Below, in pieces: positions 34,301-46,441 of a stretch of DNA of 64,000 nucleotides; position 1 is the first letter of the stretch; each line of letters opens with the position of its first letter. This stretch comes from Osmia lignaria lignaria (lineage: Eukaryota; Arthropoda; Insecta; Hymenoptera; Megachilidae), in contig NW_027478171.1 of the NCBI RefSeq assembly GCF_051020975.1, positions 2,108,001 through 2,172,000 on the forward strand. Direction: 5' to 3'. The translations under genes were made by a program, and so were the position numbers. The notes under the pieces are model-generated. The model did no database searches. It saw only the letters and a list, made by a program, of their open reading frames with translations, and was not told the origin of the DNA.

Positions 34301-34850
34301 CGCATTTGCAGCTCGCAATAGTGCAGAGTTATCTCAAAGAAAGGGGCCACGGTGTTTCTGTATCTCTATTATGTTGGTGCGGCTTCGGAACTTTTAAATA
34401 TCTTGATATATCTCGAGAACTACGCATCTGATCAAAAAATATCATAGAACATAAAAAGTAGGTAACTTAATTCTCTACAAAAAAGGTCTCTTAACATTTT
34501 GCCATAGCTCGCTTCGTTTCCGAGATATGTGCAGATTTATCTCAAGGGAAGGGGCCTGACGGACATATTTCGAGATATTTCTTCTTCTTGTTGTTCTTCT
34601 TCTGCACAGCTAAGCTGGAAGTGGCATTTGCAGCTCGCAATAGTGCAGAGTTATCTCAAAGAATGGGGCCACGGTGTTTCTGTATCTCTATTATGTTGGT
34701 GCGGCTTCGGAACTTTTAAATATCTTGATATATCTCGAGAACTACGCTTCTGATCAAAAAATATCATAGAACATGAATTGTAGGAAACATAATTCTCTAC
34801 AAAAAACGTCTCTTAACATTTTGCCATAGCTCGCTTCGTTTCCGAGATAT
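31309..34850 (+). repeat. Copy 2 counterpart of 6524-9421, expanded by two monomers
   Basis: The monomers at 31309, 31631 and 31953 match 6524, 6846 and 7168. Then 32275 and 32597 repeat a related pair. 32919 and 33241 match 7812 and 8134, and 33885 and 34207 repeat that pair 966 bp later. The monomer at 34207 is a hybrid with the ACATACTTCG of 8134 and the GAAGTCGCATT of 8456. The one at 34529 has the AGAATGGGG of 9100. Confidence 0.84.
33563..33884 (+). repeat. Isolated divergent monomer with altered TTC tract
   Basis: This unit has GGGAAGTGGCC, a tract reading TTCTTCTTCTTCTTG, GCGGCTCGCACTAGTG and, just before it, AATTCGCTAC. None of its neighbours has GCACTAGTG, which is otherwise found near super-repeat junctions and in the 18115/20047/21335 types. 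It probably arrived by exchange or conversion from a distant register. Confidence 0.75.
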
Positions 34851-37748
34851 GTGCAGATTTATCTCAAGGGAAGGGGCCTGACGGACATATTTCGAGATAT
34901 TTCTTCTTCTTGTTGTTCTTCTTCTGCACAGCTAACCTGGAAGTGGCATTTCCAGCTCGCAATAGTGCAGAGTTATCCCGAAGAAAGGGGCCACGGTGTT
35001 TCTGTATCTCTATTATGTTGGTGCGGCTTCGGAACTTTTAAATATCTCGATATATCTCGAAAACTACGCTTCTGATCAAAAAATATCATAGAACATAAAT
35101 TGTAGGAAACATAATTCTCTACAAAAAAGGTCTCTCACCATTTTGCCAGAGCTCGCTTCGTTTCTGAGATATTTGCAGATTTATCTCAAGGGAAGGGTCC
35201 TGACGGACATATTTCGGGATATTTCTTCTTCTTGTTGTTCTTCTTCTGCACAGCTAAACTGGAAGTGGCATTTCTAGCTCGCAATAGTGCAGAGTTATCT
35301 CAAAGAAAGGGGCCACTGTGTTTCTGTATCTCTATTATGTTGGTGCGGCTTCGGAACTTTTAAATATCTTGATATATCTCGAGAACTACGCATCTGATCA
35401 AAAAATATCATAGAACATAAAAAGTGGGAAACTTAATTCTCTACAAAAAAGGTCTCTTAACATTTTGCCATAGCTCGCTTCGTTTCCGAGATATTTGCAG
35501 ATTTATCTCAAGGGAAGGGGCCTGACGGACATATTTCGAGATATTTCTCCTTCTTGTTGTTCTTCTTCTGCACAGCTAAGCTGGAAGTGGCATTTGCAGC
35601 TCGCAATAGTGCAGAGTTATCTCAAAGAAAGGGGCCACGGTGTTTCTGTATCTCTATTATGTTGGTGCGGCTTCGGAGCTTTTAAATATCTCGATATATC
35701 TCGAAAACTACGCTTCTGATCAAAAAATATCATAGAACATAAAAAGTGGGAAACTTAATTCTCTACAAAAAAGGTCTCTAAACATTTTGCCATAGCTCGC
35801 TTCGTGTCCGAGATATTTGCAGATTTATCTCAAGGGAAGGGGCCTGACGGACATATTTCGAGATATTTCTCCTTCTTGTTGTTCTTCTTCTGCACAGCTA
35901 AGCTGGAAGTGGCATTTCCAGCTCGCAATAGTGCAGAGTTATCTCAAAGGAAGGGGCCACGGTGTTTCTGTATCTCTATTATGTTGGTGCGGCTTCGGAG
36001 CTTTTAAATATCTCGATATATCTCGAAAACTACGCTTCTGATCAAAAAATATCATAGAACATAAATTGTAGGAAACATAATTCTCTACAAAAAAGGTCTC
36101 TTAACATTTTGCCATAGCTCGCTTCGTTTCCGAGATATATGCAGATTTATCTCAAGGGAAGGGGCCTGACGGACATATTTCGAGATATTTCTTCTTCTTG
36201 TTGTTCTTCTTCTGCACAGCTAAACTGGAAGTGGCATTTCCAGCTCGCAATAGTGCAGAGTTATCTGAAAGAAAGGGGCCACGGTGTTTCTGTATCTCTA
36301 TTATGTTGGTGCGGCTTCGGAACTTTTAAATATCTTGGTATATCTCGAGAACTACGCATCTGATCAAAAAATATCATAGAACATAAATTGTAGGAAACAT
36401 AATTCTCTACAAAAAAGGTCTCTTAACATTTTGCCATAGCTCGCTTCGTTTCCGAGATATATGCAGATTTATCTCAAGGGAAGGGGCCTGACGGACATAT
36501 TTCGAGATATTTCTTCTTCTTGTTGTTCTTCTTCTGCACAGCTAAACTGGAAGTGGCATTTCCAGCTCGCAATAGTGCAGAGTTATCTGAAAGAAAGGGG
36601 CCACGGTGTTTCTGTATCTCTATTATGTTGGTGCGGCTTCGGAACTTTTAAATATCTTGATATATCTCGAGAACTACGCATCTGATCAAATAATATCATA
36701 GAACATAAATTGTAGGAAACATAATTCTCTACAAAAAAGGTCTCTTAACATTTTGCCATAGCTCACTTCGTTTCCGAGATATATGCAGATTTATCTCAAG
36801 GGAAGGGGCCTGACGGACATATTTCGAGAGATTTCTTCTTCTTGTTGTTCTTCTTCTGCACAGCTAAGCTGGAAGTGGCATTTGCAGCTAGCAATAGTGC
36901 AGAGTTATCTCAAAGAAAGGGGCCACGGTGTTTCTGTATCTCTATTATGTTGGTGCGGCTTCGGAAATTTTAAATATCCCGATATATCTAGAAAACTACG
37001 CTTCTGATCAAAAAATATCATAGAACATAAATTGTAGGAAACATAATTCTCTACAAAAAAGGTCTCTTATCGTTTTGCCATAGCTCGCTTCGTTTCCGAG
37101 ATATTTGCAGATTTATCTCAAGGGAAGGGTCCTAACGGACATATTTCGAGATATTTCTTCTTCTTGTTGTTCTTCTTCTGCACAGCTAACCTGGAAGTGG
37201 CATTTCCAGCTCGCAATAGTGCAGAGTTATCCCGAAGAAAGGGGCCACGGTGTTTCTGTATCTCTATTATGTTGGTGCGGCTTCGGAACTTTTAAATATC
37301 TCGATATATCTCGAAAACTACGCTTCTGATCAAAAAATATCATAGAACATAAATTGTAGGAAACATAATTCTCTACAAAAAAGGTCTCTCACCATTTTGC
37401 CAGAGCTCGCTTCGTTTCTGAGATATTTGCAGATTTATCTCAAGGGAAGGGTCCTGACGGACATATTTCGGGATATTTCTTCTTCTTGTTGTTCTTCTTC
37501 TGCACAGCTAAACTGGAAGTGGCATTTCTAGCTCGCAATAGTGCAGAGTTATCTCAAAGAAAGGGGCCACTGTGTTTCTGTATCTCTATTATGTTGGTGC
37601 GGCTTCGGAACTTTTAAATATCTTGATATATCTCGAGAACTACGCATCTGATCAAAAAATATCATAGAACATAAAAAGTGGGAAACTTAATTCTCTACAA
37701 AAAAGGTCTCTTAACATTTTGCCATAGCTCGCTTCGTTTCCGAGATAT
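34851..37748 (+). repeat. Copy 2 counterpart of 9422-11997
   Basis: The monomers at 34851, 35173 and 35495 match 9422, 9744 and 10066. Those at 36783, 37105 and 37427 match 11032, 11354 and 11676 (left half). Between them lie 35817, 36139 and 36461, one more than in copy 1. The monomer at 35817 repeats the TTTCTCCTTC variant of 35495 and has AAAGGAAGGGG. Confidence 0.87.
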
Positions 37749-38392
37749 TTGCAGATTTATCTCAAGGGAAGGGGACTGACGGACATATTTCGACATATTT
37801 CTTCTTCTTGTTGTTCTTCTTCTGCACAGCTAAGCTGGAAGTGGCATTTGCAGCTCGCAGTAGTGCAGAGTTACCTCAAAGAAAGGGGCCACAGTGTTTC
37901 TGTATCTCTATTATGTTGGTGCGGCTTCGGAACTTTTAAATATCTTGATATATCTCGAGAACTACGCTTCTGATCAAAAAATATCATAGAACATAAATTG
38001 TAGGAAACATAATTCTCTACAAAAAAGGTCCCTTAACATTTTGCCATAACTCGCTTCGTTTCCGAGATATATGCAGATTTATCTCAAGGGAAGGGGCCTG
38101 ACGGACATATTTCGAGATATTTCTTCTTCTTGTTGTTCTTCTTCTGCACAGCTAAGCTGGAAGTGGCATTTGCAGCTCGCAATAGTGCAGAGTTATCTCA
38201 AAGAAAGGGGCCACGGTGTTTCTGTATCTCTATTATGTTGGTGCGGCTTCGGAACTTTTAAATATCTTGATATATCTCGAGAACTACGCATCTGATCAAA
38301 TAATATCATAGAACATAAATTGTAGGAAACATAATTCTCTACAAAAAAGGTCTCTTAACATTTTGCCATAGCTCGCTTCGTTTCCGAGATAT
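37749..38392 (+). repeat. Two monomers absent from copy 1
   Basis: The monomer at 37749 has TTCGACATATT and TTACCTCAAAG. The one at 38071 has GGTCCCTTAAC and CCATAACTCGC before it, and ends CAAATAAT. Copy 1 lacks both: its monomer at 11676 joins the left of type 37427 to the right of type 38071. They are present in the third copy at 51270 and 51592. Confidence 0.87.
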
Positions 38393-41300
38393 ATGCAGAT
38401 TTATCTCAAGGGAAGGGGCCTGACGGACATATTTCGAGATATTTCTTCTTCTTGTTGTTCTTCTTCTGCACAGCTAAGCTGGAAGTGGCATTCGCAGCTC
38501 GCAGTAGTGCAGAGTTATCTCAAAGAAAGGGGCCACAGTGTTTCTGTATCTCTTTTATGTTGGTGCGGCTTCGGAACTTTTAAATATCTTGATATATCTC
38601 GAGAACTACGCATCTGATCAAAAAATATCATAGAACATAAAAAGTGGGAAACTTAATTCTCTACAAAAAAGGTCTCTTAACATTTTGCCATAGCTCGCTT
38701 CGTTTCCGAGATATTTGCAGATTTATCTCAAGGGAAGGGGACTGACGGACATATTTCGAGATATTTCTTCTTCTTGTTGTTCTTCTTCTGCACAGCTAAG
38801 CTGGAAGTGGCGTTTGCAGCTCGCAGTGGTGCAGAGTTATCTCAAGGAAAGGGGCCACAGTGTTTCTGTATCTCTATTATGTTGGTGCGGCTTCGGAACT
38901 TTTAAATATCTGGATATATCTCGAGAACTACGCATCTGATCAAAAAATATCATAGAACATAAAAAGTAGGAAACTTAATTCTCTACAAAAAAGGTCTCTT
39001 AACACTTTGCCATAGCTCGCTTCGTTTCCGAGATATTTGCAGATTTATCTCAAGGGAAGGGGACTGACGGACATATTTCGAGATATTTCTTCTTCTTGTT
39101 GTTCTTCTTCTGCACAGCTATGCTGGAAGTGGCATTTGCAGCTCGCAATAGTGCAGAGTTATCTCAAAGAAAGGGGCCACGGTGTTTCTGTATCTCTATT
39201 ATGTTGGTGCGGCGTCGGAACTTTTAAATATCTTGATAATTCTCGAGAACTACGCATCTGATCAAAAAATATCATACAACATAAAAAGTAGCAAACTTAA
39301 TTCTCCACAAAAAAGGTCTCTTAACATTTTGCCATAGCTCGCTTCGTTTCCGAGATATTTGCAGATTTATCTCAAGGGAAGGGGCCTGACGGACATGTTT
39401 CGAGATATTTCTTCTTCTTGTTGTTCTTCTTCTGCACAGCTAAACTAGAAGTGGAATTTCCAGCTCGCAGTAGTGCAGTGTTATCACAAAGAAAGGCTCC
39501 ACGGTGTTTCTGTATCTCTATTATTTTGGTGCGGCTTCGGAACTTTTAAATATCTTGATATATCTCGAGAACTACGCATCTGATCAAAAAATATTATAGA
39601 ACATAAAAAGTGGGAAACTTAATTTTCTACAAAAAAGGTCTCTTAACATTTTGCCATAGCTCGCTTCGTTTCCGAGATATTTGCAGATTTATCTCAAGGG
39701 AAGGGGACTGACGGACATATTTCGAGATATTTCTTCTTCTTGTTGTTCTTCTTCTGCACAGCTAAGCTGGAAGTGGCATTCGCAGCTCGCAGTAGTGCAG
39801 AGTTATCTCAAAGAAAGGGGCCACAGTGTTTCTGTATCTCTTTTATGTTGGTGCGGCTTCGGAACTTTTAAATATCTTGATATATCTCGAGAACTACGCA
39901 TCTGATCAAAAAATATCATAGAACATAAAAAGTGGGAAACTTAATTCTCTACAAAAAAGGTCTCTTAACATTTTGCCATAGCTCGCTTCGTTTCCGAGAT
40001 ATTTGCAGATATATCTCAAGGGAAGGGGACTGACGGACATATTTCGAGATATTTCTTCTTCTTGTTGTTCTTCTTCTGCACAGCTAAGCTGGAAGTGGCG
40101 TTTGCAGCTCGCAGTGGTGCAGAGTTATCTCAAGGAAAGGGGCCACGGTGTTTCTGTATCTCTATTATGTTGGTGCGGCTTCGGAACTTTTAAATATCTC
40201 GATATATCTTGAAAACTACCCTTCTGATCAAAAAATATCATAGAACATAAAAAGTAGGAAACTTAATTCTCTATAAAAAAGGTCTCTTAACACTTTGCCA
40301 TAGCTCGCTTCGTTTCCGAGATATTTGCAGATTTATCTCAGGGGAAGGGGCCTGACGGACATATTTCGAGATATTTCTTCTTCTTGTTGTTCTTCTTCTG
40401 CACAGCGAAGCTGGAAGTGGCATTTGCAGCTCGCAATAGTGCAGAGTTATCTCAAAGAAAGGGGCCACGGTGTTTCTGTATCTCTATTATGTTGGTGCGG
40501 CTTCGGAACTTTTAAATATCTTGATATATCTCGAGAACTACGCATCTGATCAAAAAATATCATAGAACATAAATAGTAGGAAACTTAATTCTCTACAAAA
40601 AAGGTCTCTCAACATTTTGCCATAGCTCGCTTCGTTTCCGAGATATTTGCAGATTTATCTCAAGGGAAGGGGCCTGACGGACATATTTCGAGATATTTCT
40701 TCTTCTTGTTGTTCTTCTTCTGCACAGCTAAGCTGGAAGTGGCATTTGCAGCTCGCAATAGTGCAGAGTTATCGCAAAGAAAGGGGCCACGGTGTTTCTG
40801 TATCTCTATTATGTTGGTGCGGCTTCGGAACTTTTAAATATCTTGATATATCTCGAGAACTACGCATCTGATCAAAAAATATCATAGAACATAAAAAGTA
40901 GGAAACTTAATTCTCTACAAAAAAGGTCTCTTAACACTTTGCCATAGCTCGCTTCGTTTCCGAGATATTTGCAGATTTATCTCAAGGGAAGGGGACTGAC
41001 GGACATATTTCGAGATATTTCTTCTTCTTGTTGTTCTTCTTCTGCACAGCTAAGCTGGAAGTGGCATTCGCAGCTCGCAGTAGTGCAGAGTTATCTCAAA
41101 GAAAGGGGCCACAGTGTTTCTGTATCTCTATTATGTTGGTGCGGCTTCGGAACTTTTAAATATCTTGATATATCTCGAGAACTACGCATCTGATCAAAAA
41201 ATATCATAGAACATAAAAAGTGGGGAACTTAATTCTCTACAAAAAAGGTCTCTTAACATTTTGCCATAGCTCGCTTGGTTTCCGAGATATTTGCAGATTT

Positions 41301-41612
41301 ATCTCAAGGGAAGGGGCCTGACGGACATATTTCGAGATATTTCTTCTACTTGTTGTTCTTCTTCTGCACAGCTAAGCTGGAAGTGGCATTTGCAGCTCGC
41401 AATAGTGCAGAGTTACCTCAAAGAAAGGGGCCACGGTGTTTCTGTATCTCTATTATGTTGGTGCCGCTTCGGAACTTTTAAATATCTTGATATATCTCGA
41501 AAACTACGGTTCTGATCAAAAAATATCATAGAACATAAATTGTAGGAAACATAATTCTCTACAAAAAAGGTCTGTTAACATTTTGCCATAGCTCTCTTCG
41601 TTTCCGAGATAT
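38393..41612 (+). repeat. Copy 2 counterpart of 11998-15217
   Basis: Ten monomers match copy 1 one for one at a constant offset of 26,395 bp, including the tetramer duplication and the first pentamer. Single differences that I noticed are GGTCTCTCAAC before 13286 against GGTCTCTTAAC here, and CAAACAAT after 14252 against CAAAAAAT here. Confidence 0.92.
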
Positions 41613-42256
41613 TTGCAGATTTATCTCAAGGGAAGGGGCCTGACGGACATATTTCGAGATATTTCTTCTTCTTGTTGTTCTCCTTCTGCACAGCTAAGCT
41701 GGAAGTGGCATTTGCGGCTCGCACTAGTGCAGAGTTATCTCAAAGAAAGGGGCCACGGTGTTACTGAGTCTCTATTATGTTGGTGCGGCTTCGGAACTTT
41801 TAAATATCTCGATATATCTCGAAAACTACGCTTCTGATCAAAAAATATCATAGAACATAAATTGTAGGAAACATAATTCTCTACAAAAAACGTCTCTTAA
41901 CATTTTGCCATAGCTCGCTTCGTTTCCGAGATATTTGCAGATTCAGCTCAAAGGAACGGGCCTGACGGACATATTTCGAAATATTTCTTCTTCTTGTTGT
42001 TCTTCTTCTGCACAGCTAAGCTGGAAGTGGCATTTACAGCTCGCAATAGTGCAGAGTTATCTCAAAGAAAGGGGCCACGGTGTTTCTGTATCTCTATGAT
42101 GTTGGTGCGGCTTCGGAACTTTTAAATATCTCGATATATCTCGAAAACTACGGTTCTGATCAAAAAATATCATAGAACATAAATTGTAGGAAACATAATT
42201 CTCTACAAAAAACGTCTCTTAACATTTTGCCATAGCTCGCTTCGTTTCCGAGATAT
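41613..42256 (+). repeat. Two monomers absent from copy 1
   Basis: The monomer at 41613 has TTCTCCTTCTGC, GCACTAGTG and GTGTTACTGAGTC. The one at 41935 is the GATTCAGCTCAAAGG type with CTATGATG. In copy 1 both are missing, and 15218 joins the left of type 41613 to the right of type 42257. The third copy has them at 55134 and 55456. Confidence 0.87.
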
Positions 42257-45200
42257 TTGCAGATTTATCTCAAGGGAAGGGGCCTGACGGACATATTTCG
42301 AGATATTTCTTCTTCTTGTTGTTCTTCTTCTGCACAGCTATGCTGGAAGTGGCATTTGCAGCTCGCAATAGTGCAGAGTTATCTCAAAGAAAGGGGCCAC
42401 GGTGTTTCTGTATCTCCATTATGTTGGTGCGGCTTCGGAACTTTTAAATATCTCGATATATCTCGAAAACTACGCTTCTGATCAAAAAATATCATAGAAC
42501 ATAAAAAGTAGGAAACTTAATTCTCTATAAAAAAGGTCTCTTAACACTTTGCCATAGCTCGCTTCGTTTCCGAGATATTTGCAGATTTATCTCAGGGGAA
42601 GGGGCCTGACGGACATATTTCGAGATATTTCTTCTTCTTGTTGTTCTTCTTCTGCACAGCGAAGCTGGAAGTGGCATTTGCAGCTCGCAATAGTGCAGAG
42701 TTATCTCAAAGAAAGGGGCCACGGTGTTTCTGTATCTCTATTATGTTGGTGCGGCTTCGGAACTTTTAAATATCTTGATATATCTCGAGAACTACGCATC
42801 TGATCAAAAAATATCATAGAACATAAATAGTAGGAAACTTAATTCTCTACAAAAAAGGTCTCTCAACATTTTGCCATGGCTCGCTTCGTTTCCGAGATAT
42901 TTGCAGATTTATCTCAAGGGAAGGGGCCTGACGGACATATTTCGAGATATTTCTTCTTCTTGTTGTTCTTCTTCTGCACAGCTAAGCTGGAAGTGGCATT
43001 TGCAGCTCGCAATAGTGCAGAGTTATCGCAAAGAAAGGGGCCACGGTGTTTCTGTATCTCTATTATGTTGGTGCGGCTTCGGAACTTTTAAATATCTTGA
43101 TATATCTCGAGAACTACGCATCTGATCAAAAAATATCATAGAACATAAAAAGTAGGAAACCTAATTCTCTACAAAAAAGGTCTCTTAACACTTTGCCATA
43201 GCTCGCTTCGTTTCCGAGATATTTGCAGATTTATCTCAAGGGAAGGGGACTGACGGACATATTTCGAGATATTTCTTCTTCTTGTTGTTCTTCTTCTGCA
43301 CAGCTAAGCTGGAAGTGGCATTCGCAGCTCGCAGTAGTGCAGAGTTATCTCAAAGAAAGGGGCCACAGTGTTTCTGTATCTCTATTATGTTGGTGCGGCT
43401 TCGGAACTTTTAAATATCTTGATATATCTCGAGAACTACGCATCTGATCAAAAAATATCATAGAACATAAAAAGTGGGGAACTTAATTCTCTACAAAAAA
43501 GGTCTCTTAACATTTTGCCATATCTCGCTTGGTTTCCGAGATATTTGCAGATTTATCTCAAGGGAAGGGGCCTGACGGACATATTTCGAGATATTTCTTC
43601 TTCTTGTTGTTCTTCTTCTGCACAGCTAAGCTGGAAGTGGCATTTGCAGCTCGCAATAGTGCAGAGTTACCTCAAAGAAAGGGGCCACGGTGTTTCTGTA
43701 TCTCTATTATGTTGGTGCCGCTTCGGAACTTTTAAATATCTTGATATATCTCGAAAACTACGGTTCTGATCAAAAAATATCATAGAACATAAATTGTAGG
43801 AAACATAATTCTCTACAAAAAAGGTCTCTTAACACTTTGCCATAGCTCGCTTCGTTTCCGAGATATTTGCAGATTCAGCTCAAAGGAACGGGCCTGACGG
43901 ACATATTTCGAAATATTTCTTCTTCTTGTTGTTCTTCTTCTGCACAGCTAAGCTGGAAGTGGCATTTACAGCTCGCAATAGTGCAGAGTTATCTCAAAGA
44001 AAGGGGCCACGGTGTTTCTGTATCTCTATGATGTTGGTGCGGCTTCGGAACTTTTAAATATCTCGATATATCTCGAAAACTACGGTTCTGATCAAAAAAT
44101 ATCATAGAACATAAATTGTAGGAAACATAATTCTCTACAAAAAACGTCTCTTAACATTTTGCCATAGCTCGCTTCGTTTCCGAGATATTTGCAGATTTAT
44201 CTCAAGGGAAGGGGCCTGACGGACATATTTCGAGATATTTCTTCTTCTTGTTGTTCTTCTTCTGCACAGCTATGCTGGAAGTGGCATTTGCAGCTCGCAA
44301 TAGTGCAGAGTTATCTCAAAGAAAGGGGCCACGGTGTTTCTGTATCTCCATTATGTTGGTGCGGCTTCGGAACTTTTAAATATCTCGATATATCTCGAAA
44401 ACTACGCTTCTGATCAAAAAATATCATAAAACATAAAAAGTAGGAAACTTAATTCTCTATAAAAAAGGTCTCTTAACACTTTGCCATAGCTCGCTTCGTT
44501 TCCGAGATATTTGCAGATTTATCTCAGGGGAAGGGGCCTGACGGACATATTTCGAGATATTTCTTCTTCTTGTTGTTCTTCATCTGCACAGCTAAGCTGG
44601 AAGTGGCATTCGCAGCTCGCAGTAGTGCAGAGTTATCTCAAAGAAAGGGGCCACAGTGTTTCTGTATCTCTATTATGTTGGTGCGGCTTCGGAACTTTTA
44701 AATATCTTGATATATCTCGAGAACTACGCATCTGATCAAAAAATATCATAGAACATAAAAAGTGGGGAACTTAATTCTCTACAAAAAAGGTCTCTTAACA
44801 TTTTGCCATAGCTCGCTTGGTTTCCGAGATATTTGCAGATTTATCTCAAGGGAAGGGGCCTGACGGACATATTTCGAGATATTTCTTCTTCTTGTTGTTC
44901 TTCTTCTGCACAGCTAAGCTGGAAGTGGCATTTGCAGCTCGCAATAGTGCAGAGTTACCTCAAAGAAAGGGGCCACGGTGTTTCTGTATCTCTATTATGT
45001 TGGTGCCGCTTCGGAACTTTTAAATATCTTGATATATCTCGAAAACTACGGTTCTGATGAAAAATATCATAGAACATAAATTGTAGGAAACATAATTCTC
45101 TACAAAAAAGGTCTGTTAACATTTTGCCATAGCTCTCTTCGTTTCCGAGATATTTGCAGATTTATCTCAAGGGAAGGGGCCTGACGGACATATTTCGAGA

Positions 45201-46119
45201 TATTTCTTCTTCTTGTTGTTCTTCTTCTGCACAGCTAAGCTGGAAGTAGCATTTGCGGCTCGCACTAGTGCAGAGTTATCTCAAAGAAAGGGGCCACGGT
45301 GTTTCTGAGTCTCTATTATGTTGGTGCGGCTTCGGAACTTTTAAATATCTCGATATATCTCGAAAACTACGCTTCTGATCAAAAAATATCATACAACATA
45401 AATTGTAGGAAACATAATTCTCTACAAAAAACGTCTCTTAACATTTTGCCATAGCTCGCTTCGTTTCCGAGATATTTGCAGATTTATCTCAAGGGAAGGG
45501 GCCTGACGGACATATTTCGAGATATTTCTTCTTCTTGTTGTTCTTCTTCTGCACAGCTATGCTGGAAGTGGCATTTGCAGCTCGCAATAGTGCAGAGTTA
45601 TCTCAAAAAAAGGGGCCACGGTGTTTCTGTATCTCTATTATGTTGGTACGGCTTCGGAACTTTTAAATATCTTGATATATCTTGAGAACTACGCATCTGA
45701 TTAAAAAATATCATAGAACATAAATAGTAGGAAACTTAATTCTCTACAAAAAAGGTCTCTCAACATTTTGCCATAGCTCGCTTCGTTTCCGAGATATTTG
45801 CACATTTATCTCAAGGGAAGGGGCCTGACGGACATATTTCGAGATATTTCTTCTTCTTGTTGTTCTTCTTCTGCACAGCTAAGCTGGAAGTGGCATTTGC
45901 AGCTCGCAATAGTGCAGAGTTATCGCAAAGAAAGGGGCCACGGTGTTTCTGTATCTCTATTATGTTGGTGCGGCTTCGGAACTTTTAAATATCTTGATAT
46001 ATCTCGAGAACTACGCATCTGATCAAAAAATATCATAGAACATAAAAAGTAGGAAACCTAATTCTCTACAAAAAAGGTCTCTTAACACTTTGCCATAGCT
46101 CGCTTCGTTTCCGAGATAT
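42257..46119 (+). repeat. Copy 2 counterpart of 15218-19080
   Basis: Twelve monomers match copy 1 at an offset of 27,039 bp, including the 321-bp unit at 44833 and the hybrid at 44511. Position 44582 reads CTTCATCTG where copy 1 reads CTTCTTCTG. The third copy shares this at 60035, grouping copies 2 and 3. Position 44429 is a private change. Confidence 0.92.
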
Positions 46120-46441
46120 TTGCAGATTTATCTCAAGGAAAGGGGACTGACGGACATATTTCGAGATATTTCTTCTTCTTGTTGTTCTTCTTCTGCACAG
46201 CTAAGCTGGAAGTGGCATTCGCAGCTCGCAGTAGTGCAGAGTTATCTCAAAGAAAGGGGCCACGGTGTTTCTGTATCTCTATTATGTTGGTGCGGCTTCG
46301 GAACTTTTAAATATCTCGATATATCTCGAAAACTACGCTTCTGATCAAAAAATATCATACAACATAAATTGTAGGAAACATAATTCTCTACAAAAAACGT
46401 CTCTTAACATTTTGCCATAGCTCGCTTCGTTTCCGAGATAT
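46120..46441 (+). repeat. Hybrid monomer fusing types 19081 and 19403
   Basis: The left part has the CAAGGAAAGGGGAC, CATTCGCAGC and GCAGTAGTGC of 19081. From CCACGGTG on it has the K-type end and CATACAACAT of 19403. The exchange lies between about 46233 and 46262 and removed exactly one monomer. The same fusion is present at 61573-61894. Confidence 0.9.
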
